Below are positions 1 through 7,737 of a stretch of DNA of 64,000 bases, piece after piece (positions within the stretch are counted from its first letter, which is position 1; every line of letters begins with the position of its first letter). The notes beneath the pieces were generated by a model. That model was given only the letters and a program-made list of their open reading frames with translations. It had not been told where the DNA came from and made no database searches. The position numbers and the translations under genes are program-made. This stretch comes from an uncultured Collinsella sp. (GTDB lineage: Bacteria > Actinomycetota > Coriobacteriia > Coriobacteriales > Coriobacteriaceae), in contig CAJJTG010000001.1 in assembly GCA_905194675.1 (NCBI GenBank), positions 62,001-126,000 of the forward strand, in the 5' to 3' direction.

Positions 1-867
1 GAGCGCGGTCGTGCCATGGGTATTCTCGCGACCTTCGTGGCCCTCGGCATGATGTGCGGCCCCGTGCTCGGCGGCATGCTGGTGGCAAGCTTTCCCTGGG
101 AGAGCATCTTCCTCATCAACCTGCCCATTGGCGTCATCTCGTTTATCGTGGGACTCTATACACTACCGCATGTTAAGCCGGAGGCCGGCGAGCGCCCCAT
201 GTCCCTGATCGAGGCCGCTCGTCGCTGCTTTGCAAATTCGGCCTTCACCATCAACCTTGCTTGCATGCTCATCGTGTTCGTTGGTATTGGCGCATCCGAG
301 TTTATTCTGCCGTTCTATTTTCAGGACGCCCACGGCTTTGGTTCCGACATCTCTGGGCTACTCTTTTTGGCGCTGCCGATGGTGAATGCCTTTATCGGCC
401 CGCTTTCGGGCACGGTTTCGGACCGTGTTGGCTGCGAGGGCCCCACGGCAGTCGGCCTGGGTGTGTACGTGTGCGGTCTCTTTGCGGTGAGCACGCTCAA
501 CGAGCATTCCTCCATCCTTGTGATCGTGTGCTGCGTCGCATTTATGTCGCTCGGTACGTCGATTTTCCAAAGCCCTAACAACTCCCTGTATATGGGTTCG
601 GCCCCGCGCGAGGCGCTCGGTTTTGCGGGCAGCTTGGGCAGTTTGGCGCGCTACGCTGGCATGGCATTCGGCATTACGGTGGCGTCGAATATCCTGTATG
701 GGCAGATGAGCGTGGCGATGGGCGAGGCCGTGACCAGTTTTGTTGCAGGCCGTCCGGATGTGTTCCTGTTTGGTTTTCGTTCGGTGTTCTATGTGTTGAT
801 GGCCGTGGCAGCCGTGGGCTTTGTCCTCTCGATGGTTCGTTTGGTGAGGATGCGCGCCCGCCATTAG
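1..867 (+). CDS. MFS efflux transporter, DHA2-like, 3' part
   Basis: This is the C-terminal 288 residues of a major facilitator superfamily transporter; the frame is open at the window edge, so the true start lies upstream. The visible part opens with RGRAMGI, followed by GPVLGG, which matches the antiporter motif C seen in drug:proton antiporters of the DHA families. About eight further hydrophobic segments follow, ending in a short basic tail (RLVRMRARH). By family, it would export a drug-like or other small compound across the cytoplasmic membrane using the proton gradient. The substrate cannot be read from the sequence, and nothing in the neighbouring genes points to one. Confidence 0.8.
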   Translation, partial: ERGRAMGILATFVALGMMCGPVLGGMLVASFPWESIFLINLPIGVISFIVGLYTLPHVKPEAGERPMSLIEAARRCFANSAFTINLACMLIVFVGIGASEFILPFYFQDAHGFGSDISGLLFLALPMVNAFIGPLSGTVSDRVGCEGPTAVGLGVYVCGLFAVSTLNEHSSILVIVCCVAFMSLGTSIFQSPNNSLYMGSAPREALGFAGSLGSLARYAGMAFGITVASNILYGQMSVAMGEAVTSFVAGRPDVFLFGFRSVFYVLMAVAAVGFVLSMVRLVRMRARH

Positions 868-1024
868 CGTGTTGGGAGGCTGCCTGCCACGTATTCGCGC
901 CGTCTCAAAAAACTGGTTTGTGGTGCGATGCGGCTTGTGGGACGGGCGGGGGTCGGTCCGTGGTAGACTATCGAACAACGTTTATTAATCGCGCGGTATC
1001 GTTGCCGCGAGAAGGGGTTGCGCC

Positions 1025-1603
1025 ATGCAGGAGCTTGAGGATCGTATTCGCCATGACGGCATCGTAAAGGCCGGTAACGTCCTTAAGGTTGATGCCTTCC
1101 TCAACCACCAATGCGACGTTGAGCTGTTCGACCACATGGGCGCCGAGTGGGCCCGTCTGTTCAAGGATGTCGAGATCAACAAGATCCTGACGATTGAGGC
1201 TTCGGGCATTGGTATGGCTTGCATCGCGGCTCAGCATTTTGGCGGCGTGCCGGTGGTCTTTGCCAAGAAGGCACAGTCCATCAACCTCGACGGCGAGCAG
1301 TACGCCACGACCATCTACTCCTTTACCAAGCAGAAGGAGTACCCGGTCATCGTTGGCAAGCGTTTCCTGTCCGAGGGCGACAAGGTCCTGATCATCGACG
1401 ACTTCTTGGCCAACGGCTGCGCGCTCGAGGGTCTTATCAAGATCTGCGAGGCTGCGGGTGCCGAGGTGTCCGGTATTGGCATTGCGGTGGAGAAGGGCTT
1501 CCAGGGCGGCGGCGATAAGCTCCGCGAGCGCGGCTTCCGCGTTGAGAGCCTGGCCCGTATCGCCGATATGGACTGCGTGACCGGCGAGATCACCTTCGCC
1601 TAA
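1025..1603 (+). CDS. xpt: Xanthine phosphoribosyltransferase
   Basis: The 192-residue product matches the length and layout of Xpt, a cytoplasmic purine salvage enzyme that converts xanthine and PRPP to XMP. The PRPP-binding loop is visible as VLIIDDFLANGCA at about residues 119-131, and EASGIGMACI is the conserved segment that follows the central strand. The ATG follows a purine-rich AGAAGGGG. The gene stands alone and is closed by a strong terminator at 1631. The 157-base upstream gap contains no recognisable purine riboswitch core, although xpt genes in Firmicutes often carry one. Confidence 0.93.
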   Translation: MQELEDRIRHDGIVKAGNVLKVDAFLNHQCDVELFDHMGAEWARLFKDVEINKILTIEASGIGMACIAAQHFGGVPVVFAKKAQSINLDGEQYATTIYSFTKQKEYPVIVGKRFLSEGDKVLIIDDFLANGCALEGLIKICEAAGAEVSGIGIAVEKGFQGGGDKLRERGFRVESLARIADMDCVTGEITFA

Positions 1604-1630
1604 GCGTGCAACACAAGCGTTTGGTATGCG

Positions 1631-1665
1631 ATGCGACAAAGGGACCTTCCCTTTGTCGCATTTTT
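1631..1665 (+). terminator. Rho-independent terminator after xpt
   Basis: A perfect 14-bp stem (1631-1644 with 1648-1661) and a 3-base loop are followed by a run of T. It separates xpt from the next gene, whose ribosome binding site lies just beyond it. This argues against any start for that gene upstream of the hairpin. Confidence 0.9.
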
Positions 1666-1685
1666 ATATGAGGGGAGGTATTGAT

Positions 1686-2066
1686 ATGAATGAGAACAAG
1701 ATGGGATGGCGCGAGTATGCGCGCTATGCCGAGATGTCGGCCGAGGAGTTGGCGCGCGATTGCGAGGTGCAGGTGTTTCGCGCGACGGGTCCGGGCGGGC
1801 AGGGCGTGAACACGACGGACTCGGCGGTGCGTATGAAGCATGGGCCCACGGGGATTGTCGTGACGGCGCGCGAGAGCCGTAGTCAGTTTCAGAATCGCGC
1901 GAGCTGTCTGCGTAAGCTGCGCGCTGAGCTGGAGCGTCGCGGGCGTCCACCGCGCCGACGCGTAAAGACTAAGGTGCCTCTGCGCTCTCGCCAGTGCAGG
2001 CTCAATGACAAGCACTTCAACGCGATTAAAAAGGCCAACCGTCGCAAGCCGGGCGGGGAGGAATGA
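1686..2066 (+). CDS. GGQ-domain release-factor-like protein
   Basis: This 126-residue protein carries the peptidyl-tRNA hydrolysis motif of class I release factors: GPGGQGVNTTDSAVRM, with GGQ at residues 37-39. It ends in a very basic tail (RRRVKTKVPL, KKANRRKPGG). There is no stop-codon recognition domain. Single-domain GGQ proteins with basic tails (the ArfB/YaeJ and C12orf65 types) rescue stalled ribosomes by releasing the peptide without reading a stop codon, and that is the likely role here. The spacing between the GGQ motif and the tail differs from that of ArfB, so the exact subfamily is uncertain. The start at 1686 is set by AGGGGAGGT seven bases upstream. Confidence 0.75.
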   Translation: MNENKMGWREYARYAEMSAEELARDCEVQVFRATGPGGQGVNTTDSAVRMKHGPTGIVVTARESRSQFQNRASCLRKLRAELERRGRPPRRRVKTKVPLRSRQCRLNDKHFNAIKKANRRKPGGEE

Positions 2067-2076
2067 TCTTCTCAAT

Positions 2077-2145
2077 AAGTTGCGGTGAAATAGGGACTGT
2101 TTCGCGGCTTTAGCTGCATAAACAGTCCCTATTTCACCGCAACTT
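2077..2145. repeat. Dispersed palindromic repeat between convergent genes
   Basis: There is a perfect 26-bp inverted repeat (2077-2102 with 2120-2145) with a 17-base loop. The arm begins AAGTTGCGGTGAAATA. Close copies occur at 32276-32299 and 32640-32707, so this is a dispersed element and not just a terminator. Here it lies between two converging genes and could stop transcription from both sides. Confidence 0.85.
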
Positions 2146-2153
2146 AGGTGGGG

Positions 2154-3116
2154 TTAGCGGGTTGGGTGCCAGACTTGGAGGGCGCCGGGTAGGATGTCGA
2201 CTTCGATGCGCGAGGCGACGATGGGCTCGCCGTCGGCCTGGATGGGGTAGTCGGGCTCCTCAAAAGTTAGCTCGGCATGGCGGCAGCGGCGCATGCGAAC
2301 CGGTGGCAACTTGGTATGGTGGCCGTCCTTGGCCGAAAGGAACATAGGCAGGGCTACCGCGCGAGGGACGGGGCCGCAGGCGTAGCAGACGTCGAGCATG
2401 CCGTCGCAGGGGTCGGCATCGGGGCAGATGCGATAGCCCGAGCCATAGGTAGGACCAAGCTGAATCGCCATGATGATCGCCCTCACGCGCTCGGCGGGCG
2501 CGCCGTCAAAGCTGACTGTCATGGGGTAGTTGCGATAGCGCAGGCCAAACTGCTCAAGTCCCGAAAGGGTGTAGAGCGGAGCACCCGTCAAGCCGGTCTT
2601 TTTGCGCAGCTCGGTGGTGCCAAGGCCGATGGCGGCATCAATACCGACGGAGAGCGTCTGGTCGTAATACTCGACGATCGCCTCGCCGCTGCCGCTTGCG
2701 GGGTTCCATGAGCGAATCCGCCCGATGTCCTGACGCTGCAGCTCACAGGTGAGTAGCGCGCCAAAATCCTTGCCGGAGAAATCGTCGATGCCGAGCGTCT
2801 GGGCAAAATCGTTGCCGGAGCCCACGGGCAGGACGGCAAGGGCGGGGCGGGCGTCCTCCTTTTGCGTCATAAGCCCGTTGACGACCTCGTGAATCACGCC
2901 GTCGCCGCCAAGGGCGATAACGGTGCGATAACCCTGTGCCTGTGCGGCCAGCTCCTTGGCGTGTCCCATACGCTCGGTCAACACCAGGTCAAACTGGGAT
3001 GCGCGTGCAGTCATGTCCAAAAAGCGTTGCAGGCGCTCGGCAACTTCGCGTGCCGCACCCGACTGGGCGGCTGGGTTGGCGATGATGAGCGTGCGACCAA
3101 AATCAGTTGCGTGCAT
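2154..3116 (-). CDS. Diacylglycerol kinase-family lipid kinase
   Basis: The protein has the DAGK catalytic fold signatures: IIANPAAQSG near the N-terminus, the nucleotide-binding GGDGVIHEVVNGL, and PVGSGNDFAQTLGI. The C-terminal half contains the YegS/DgkB-type segment ending in QADGEP. Members phosphorylate diacylglycerol or related lipids with ATP at the inner face of the membrane, either in lipid recycling or in making an unusual phospholipid. I chose the ATG at 3116 (320 residues) because GGGAG precedes it at good distance. A GTG at 3188 would add 24 residues but has no ribosome binding site. It lies 87 bases downstream of the CLC gene on the same strand. Confidence 0.82.
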   Translation of the reverse strand: MHATDFGRTLIIANPAAQSGAAREVAERLQRFLDMTARASQFDLVLTERMGHAKELAAQAQGYRTVIALGGDGVIHEVVNGLMTQKEDARPALAVLPVGSGNDFAQTLGIDDFSGKDFGALLTCELQRQDIGRIRSWNPASGSGEAIVEYYDQTLSVGIDAAIGLGTTELRKKTGLTGAPLYTLSGLEQFGLRYRNYPMTVSFDGAPAERVRAIIMAIQLGPTYGSGYRICPDADPCDGMLDVCYACGPVPRAVALPMFLSAKDGHHTKLPPVRMRRCRHAELTFEEPDYPIQADGEPIVASRIEVDILPGALQVWHPTR

Positions 3117-3203
3117 GGGGCGACTCCCGGCGTATGACGTGACGGTGCGGTCGCGCTCGGGTCGAATTGCTCCCGATTGTGGCTGCACGGCGAATACTAA
3201 CGT

Positions 3204-4625
3204 CTACTCTATCAGGTCGTTGTGGCGCTCGATAGCCTCTGCCACCGTGCCGCCCTCGTCCACAATAAGCGAACGGCGTTTAGGCGAGACAATGCGCTGT
3301 GCGGGATATACGCCGCGGTGTCCGCCGGCGAGATAGCTGATAAACGCCACGATCACGAAGAAGCCGGCGGCCGTGCCGTGGAACAGGTCGATGGCCATCA
3401 TGCAGGTGGTGATGGGCACGTTAAGGCCGGCGCAGAACACGCCGAGCATGCCCAGCGCTGCTAGAAAGCTGGGGTCGATTCCGACGAGGCAGCCGATCCA
3501 GCCGCCGAGCGCCGCACCGATGCCAAACAGAGGCGTGACCTCGCCGCCTTGGAAGCCGGCGCCCAGGGTAAGCGCTGTGACGACCAACTTGATGGCTGCG
3601 TCCGCCAGGGTGGTGTTGCCTGCAAACCCGGCGCCGGAAAGCCACGTGGAAAGGCCGGCGTAGTCCCAGGCGTCGAGGAGGGCGTAGGCGGCCAAAACCA
3701 CGAGTGCGCCTATGAGTGCGCGAACGAGGTAATTGGTGATAAAGCGGCCGTACAGGCTCTTGACGGTACGAACCGACCAGGCAAAGAGACGTGCGGTGAG
3801 ACCAAAGATGATGGCGCTGATGACTACGATGACAACCGTCCGTGGTGTCATGTTGGGAACGCTGGCGATGACATTCGCCTCGTACTCGGTTCCCAAGGCA
3901 AGCGACGTAAAGTAGCCGGTAAACGAGGCGACCAGGCAGTAGATGCCCGCGGTGTAGTCGATCTTGCCGATAAAGCACATCTCCATGCCAAAGAAAGCTC
4001 CAGCAAGGGGTGAACCGAATACGGCGCCAAAGGCCGACGAGATGCCGGCGAGCATGAGGTCGTGGTGGTCATGCTTTTTGAGGTGGGCGAGGCTCGAGAT
4101 GTTGCTGGCGATGGTGCCGCCAATCTGCACCGCAGCTCCCTCGCGACCGGCCGACCCGCCCGTTAGGTGCGTGAGCGTGGAGCAGACGAAGGTGAGAACG
4201 GCCATGCGCATATGGATGAGGCGTGTGCCCAGAGCGGAGTCGATGACCAGGTTGTTACCGCGTTTGGCGGCAAGGCCGTGGTTTTTGTACACCCATGCGG
4301 TGGCAACGCCCACAACGGGAAGCAAGGCGTAGACCCATGCATGGTGCTCGCGATAGTCGGTCGCGATATTCAGCGAGGTCAAAAACGCCCAGGCGGCAAC
4401 GCCCATGGCGAGCGAGACGATGACGACGAGTGTGAGCAACTTGGCGCTCGCGAGTAGGTTGCGGGCGTTGCGGCGCGTGTCGGCGGCCAAGAGATGCTCG
4501 GAGCGGGTGAGCTGATGCCTGCCGGCCATGATGACGTCGTTCAGGGAGAAAAAGCCGCCGTCGTCGAGCGGCTGAGAATGATCCTGCGCTTCGTTTGCGC
4601 TTTCGGGTTTGTCGGTAAAAGTCAT
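3204..4625 (-). CDS. CLC-family channel/antiporter, probably CLC-F (fluoride) type
   Basis: The 473-residue polytopic membrane protein is a clear CLC family member: the selectivity-filter segment GGSAGREGAAVQIG contains the gating glutamate, and a late helix carries GGEVTPLF. Two features fit the CLC-F clade of fluoride/proton antiporters better than the chloride clade. The usual GSGIP filter segment is replaced by GNNLVID, and the helix N motif reads GGEVTPLF, not GGIFAP. From family knowledge this would expel fluoride. No crcB-type fluoride riboswitch is visible in the 211-base divergent spacer upstream, so the specificity rests on these motifs alone. The start follows AGAGGAA. Confidence 0.78.
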   Translation of the reverse strand: MTFTDKPESANEAQDHSQPLDDGGFFSLNDVIMAGRHQLTRSEHLLAADTRRNARNLLASAKLLTLVVIVSLAMGVAAWAFLTSLNIATDYREHHAWVYALLPVVGVATAWVYKNHGLAAKRGNNLVIDSALGTRLIHMRMAVLTFVCSTLTHLTGGSAGREGAAVQIGGTIASNISSLAHLKKHDHHDLMLAGISSAFGAVFGSPLAGAFFGMEMCFIGKIDYTAGIYCLVASFTGYFTSLALGTEYEANVIASVPNMTPRTVVIVVISAIIFGLTARLFAWSVRTVKSLYGRFITNYLVRALIGALVVLAAYALLDAWDYAGLSTWLSGAGFAGNTTLADAAIKLVVTALTLGAGFQGGEVTPLFGIGAALGGWIGCLVGIDPSFLAALGMLGVFCAGLNVPITTCMMAIDLFHGTAAGFFVIVAFISYLAGGHRGVYPAQRIVSPKRRSLIVDEGGTVAEAIERHNDLIE

Positions 4626-4752
4626 ACGTTCCTCTTTTGGGTTGCAACACGAGCATTATAAAACGCGGTAAACGCGACGAGCCGGTGGGTTGGTTTTGGT
4701 TTTGTTTCGCGGCTTGCGGCCGACAGATGTATTCGCGGCCGCGGGCCAGGTC

Positions 4753-4779
4753 TTGAGCAGGCGGCGAGGGATTATACTG
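4753..4779 (+). promoter_or_regulatory. Possible sigma-70 promoter for moeA
   Basis: TTGAGC and TATACT are separated by 15 bases, about 58 bases before the moeA start, inside the spacer divergent from the CLC gene. The spacing is short of the ideal 17, so this is a tentative call. Confidence 0.35.
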
Positions 4780-4836
4780 AGAGAAACATAAAGAATCGGC
4801 GCTTTTGTTGCGCGCCGCAGCATGCTAGAGGTGTAT

Positions 4837-6099
4837 ATGGCTGAGAAACTCATTCCGTTGGAGGACGCGCAGGCGATCGTCTTGTCGCACGTGAATCGCA
4901 CCGAAGTCGTCGAGATTCCCGTGTGGCAGGCCGCCGGTCTTCCCTTGGCAGAGGATGCGGTGGCCGATATCGACATCTCGCCGTTTGCCAACAGCGCTAT
5001 GGACGGATATGCCGTGCGCTCGGCGGACTTGGCGCAGGCATCTGGCGAGGCGCCGGTGACGCTCGACGTTATCGGACACGAGGCTGCGGGCCATGTGTTT
5101 GAGGGCACAATCGGCGCGGGCGAGACGGTCCGCATCATGACGGGCGCGCCGGTACCCGAAGGTGCCGATGCCGTGGTGAAGTATGAGATCGTCGATGTGC
5201 TCGTCGGTGACGGCAACGAGGGTTCGCGTGTGAGGTTCTCGGCGCCTGCCAAGGTAGGGGAGAACGTTCGCTCTGCCGCCGAGGAGGCCCATGCCGGCGA
5301 TGTTGTGATGCACGCCGGCGAGGTCGTGGCTCCGGCGGGCGCCGGCTTGTTGGCGAGCGCCGGGTATGCGAGCGTGAAGGTGCATGCCGCGCCGCGTGTG
5401 GGCATTATCTCGCTGGGCACGGAGCTGGTCGCGCCGGGTGAGCTGCCGGCGCGCGGGCAGATTCGCGACTCCAACTCGTCGGCGTTGATGGCCGAAGCGC
5501 TCGATGCAGGAGCCGAGCCCGTGTTCTACGGCATTGCGCCCGATGATGAGCAGGCGATTGCCGAGCTGGTGCATCGCGCCGTGCTGGAGTGCGATTTCGT
5601 CATTACGAGCGGTGGCGCCTCGGCAGGCGACTACGACTACGTGACGGCGCTCGTTCGGCGCGAGGGCGATGTGCTGTTTGACCGCATCTCGATGCGTCCG
5701 GGCAAGGCCATCACGTTTGGCTTGCTTGGGGGTAAGCCCTACCTGGGACTTTCAGGCAATCCGGCCGCGGCGTATGTAGGCTTTGAGATGCTTGCGCGTC
5801 CGGCGATCCGCAAGATGCGCGGCTTTGCCGAGGGTACGCGACCCGTGCAGCAGGCGACGCTCACGCACGGCGTGAAAAAGCGACAGCATCGCCGCTTCTT
5901 CGATCGCGCCACGGTTTTGCGCGACCCCGAGACCGGTGAGCTGTTGGTGACCGAGGCCAAGACGCAGAATTCGGCGCTGCTCGGCACGATGCAGCGGGCT
6001 AACTGCCTGTTGCGTGTTGACGAAGGACCGTGCGACCTCAAGGTGGGCGATGTCGTGGACGTTGTTCGCGTCGACCTGCCCGAGGGCGCCGTGTTGTAG
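4837..6099 (+). CDS. moeA: Molybdopterin molybdenumtransferase
   Basis: The 420-residue protein has MoeA's layout: an N-terminal domain with PFANSAMDGYAV, a beta-barrel insert, the MogA-like domain with TSGGASAGDYDYV and GLSGNPAAAYV, and a C-terminal barrel. MoeA inserts molybdate into adenylylated molybdopterin, completing the molybdenum cofactor needed by FdhF and the other molybdoenzymes in this window. AGAGG six bases upstream favours the ATG at 4837 over one at 4822. The mogA gene starts 10 bases downstream, so the two are very likely co-transcribed and act in consecutive steps. Confidence 0.93.
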   Translation: MAEKLIPLEDAQAIVLSHVNRTEVVEIPVWQAAGLPLAEDAVADIDISPFANSAMDGYAVRSADLAQASGEAPVTLDVIGHEAAGHVFEGTIGAGETVRIMTGAPVPEGADAVVKYEIVDVLVGDGNEGSRVRFSAPAKVGENVRSAAEEAHAGDVVMHAGEVVAPAGAGLLASAGYASVKVHAAPRVGIISLGTELVAPGELPARGQIRDSNSSALMAEALDAGAEPVFYGIAPDDEQAIAELVHRAVLECDFVITSGGASAGDYDYVTALVRREGDVLFDRISMRPGKAITFGLLGGKPYLGLSGNPAAAYVGFEMLARPAIRKMRGFAEGTRPVQQATLTHGVKKRQHRRFFDRATVLRDPETGELLVTEAKTQNSALLGTMQRANCLLRVDEGPCDLKVGDVVDVVRVDLPEGAVL

Positions 6100-6109
6100 G
6101 AGGAATGCT

Positions 6110-6589
6110 ATGGAGCTGAAGATATCGATCGTGACGTGCTCGGATACGCGCGATCTTGCCCAGGACGAGGCTGGGGCCGCACTCGAGGAACTTATCGAGG
6201 CGCAGGGCTGGACGGTCGCCTCGCATGTGGTCGTGCGCGACGACGTCAGCGAGATCGGTGATGCCATTGTGGAAGCCGCCGATGAGTGCCACGCCAATGT
6301 CGTGCTCACCTGCGGCGGCACGGGGCTTTCGATGCGCGATGTGACGCCCGAGGCGACGCGTGCCGTCTGCGAGCGCGATGTGCCGGGTATTGCAGAGGCA
6401 ATCCGTGCGTACTCCATGACCAAGACGCGCCGCGCTATGCTCTCGCGCGCTATTTGCATGCAACGAGGTCATACACTTGTCGTAAACTTTCCCGGTTCTA
6501 CGAAGGCCGCCCGCGAAAGCTGGGAGGCCATAGCGGACCAGCTGGAGCATGCGGCTCAGATGACAGCGGGCGGCGGACATACCAACTAA
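6110..6589 (+). CDS. mogA: Molybdopterin adenylyltransferase (MogA/MoaB family)
   Basis: The 159-residue protein shows the MogA/MoaB fold signatures: SIVTCSDTR at the N-terminus, LTCGGTGLSMRDVTPEA in the middle, and VVNFPGSTKAARE near the end. It adenylylates molybdopterin before MoeA inserts molybdenum. The start at 6110 is set by TAGGAGGA, which overlaps the moeA stop region. MogA and MoaB are hard to tell apart by sequence. The role is assigned as MogA because of its direct partnership with moeA. Confidence 0.88.
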   Translation: MELKISIVTCSDTRDLAQDEAGAALEELIEAQGWTVASHVVVRDDVSEIGDAIVEAADECHANVVLTCGGTGLSMRDVTPEATRAVCERDVPGIAEAIRAYSMTKTRRAMLSRAICMQRGHTLVVNFPGSTKAARESWEAIADQLEHAAQMTAGGGHTN

Positions 6590-6602
6590 GCGGTTTACCT
6601 GC

Positions 6603-6636
6603 GGCGGAGCGACCTGAACGGCTGCTCCGCCTTTTA
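6603..6636 (+). terminator. Rho-independent terminator after mogA
   Basis: GGCGGAGC (6603-6610) pairs with GCTCCGCC (6624-6631), followed by TTTTATT. It ends the moeA-mogA unit, so modABC has its own promoter. Confidence 0.85.
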
Positions 6637-6680
6637 TTTGCGCCCAAGGGGACGGCATTCTGTAGGCATGCTTGAAACTA

Positions 6681-6733
6681 TATTCTCAGACGAGAATAAT
6701 TTCTCATAATCATTATTCGCATCGAAGTATAAT
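6681..6733 (+). promoter_or_regulatory. modA promoter with palindromic operator candidates
   Basis: An AT-rich stretch stands out from the GC-rich surroundings. A perfect palindrome, TATTCTC-4 nt-GAGAATA, covers 6681-6698. A second inverted pair, GAATAAT (6694-6700) and ATTATTC (6712-6718), overlaps it. A consensus -10 hexamer TATAAT lies at 6728-6733, but no good -35 is seen at the right distance. The palindromes sit where an activator or repressor would bind. Control of a molybdate importer by a molybdate- or metal-sensing regulator is the natural guess, but the regulator is not identifiable here. Confidence 0.6.
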
Positions 6734-6793
6734 CAAATTACAGAATAAAGCCCGCGGTGGGGTACCCGGGCACAAGGTACGAAAGGGTTGAAC

Positions 6794-7669
6794 ATGTTCG
6801 ATATGGTTTCTCGCCGCGGATTCGTCTCACTCTCCGCTGTCGCCGCTGCCGGCCTTGGGCTTGCCGGCTGCTCCGGCAACAAGGAGCCTGAGGCGACCGG
6901 CTCCGATGCCGGCTCCGCCAAGGCCTCTTCCAAGAAGGAAACCGTCGAGCTGCAGGTCTTTGCCGCCAACTCGCTCGAGAAGGCTTTGCCCGAGGTTCAG
7001 AAGCTCTACACCGAGCAGACCGGTACCACCTTTGCCGACACGCAGTTTAAGGCGTCCGGCGACCTCGTTGAGCAGATGCGTGCCGGCGCCACGGTCGACG
7101 TACTCATCACCGCTTCCAAGGGCACCATGGATGACGCTGAGACTGCCGAGCTCGTCGATGCCGACACCCGTGAGGATATGTTCGTCAACGACCTCGTGAT
7201 CATTCGCGCCGAGGGTTCCGACACCAAGGTCAAGGCCATCGCCGACGTCGCGAATCTGGACGGCAAGATCGCCATTGGCGATGCCAAGACCGTTCCCGCC
7301 GGCAAGTACGCCAACCAGGCCCTGGCCTCCGTGGGCCTCTACACCGGCACCGAGGGCGACGACGGTGAGTATGCTCCCGAGCTCGCCGACAAGGTGGCTT
7401 TGGCCGACAAGGTCGGCACCGCTGCGTCTTACGTCTCTACGGGCGACTGCGTGGCCAGTTTTGTCTACAGCTCCGATATCTTCCGCTACGACGGCATCGA
7501 GGAGGCCTTCGTGTGCCCCGAGGATTCGCACAAGCCCATTGTGTATCCGGGTGCCGTTGCCGAGAGCTCCGAGCACGCCGACGAGGCCAAGGCGTTCATC
7601 GACTTCTGTCTGAACAACAAAAAGGCCCAGAAGATTTGGGCCAAATACGGCTTTGAGCTTTCCGAGTAG
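6794..7669 (+). CDS. modA: Molybdate ABC transporter substrate-binding lipoprotein
   Basis: The 291-residue protein begins with a lipoprotein signal that has a twin-arginine-like SRRGF start and a lipobox LAGC, placing the acylated cysteine at residue 26. The mature part is a ModA-type periplasmic-binding fold: VFAANSLEKALPEVQ, FKASGDLVEQM, DVLITASKGTM and IVYPGAVAESS are the family's ligand and core segments. It captures molybdate (or tungstate) outside the membrane for ModB and ModC. GAAAGGG precedes the ATG by seven bases. It is the first gene of the modABC unit; a 68-base gap separates it from modB. Confidence 0.92.
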   Translation: MFDMVSRRGFVSLSAVAAAGLGLAGCSGNKEPEATGSDAGSAKASSKKETVELQVFAANSLEKALPEVQKLYTEQTGTTFADTQFKASGDLVEQMRAGATVDVLITASKGTMDDAETAELVDADTREDMFVNDLVIIRAEGSDTKVKAIADVANLDGKIAIGDAKTVPAGKYANQALASVGLYTGTEGDDGEYAPELADKVALADKVGTAASYVSTGDCVASFVYSSDIFRYDGIEEAFVCPEDSHKPIVYPGAVAESSEHADEAKAFIDFCLNNKKAQKIWAKYGFELSE

Positions 7670-7737
7670 TGCGGCTTGGCGCGATAATTCCATCGTTTTG
7701 TGTTTCACTCCGTCCTTGTATTCGCTTGGAGCTTTTC

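Noticed and set aside
868..1024. Purine riboswitch upstream of xpt
   Set aside because: The expected paired core with conserved loop residues is not seen, and the gap is GC-rich with no clear three-way junction.
4626..4836. Fluoride (crcB) riboswitch before the CLC gene
   Set aside because: No sequence matching the conserved motif is present on the minus strand of this spacer.
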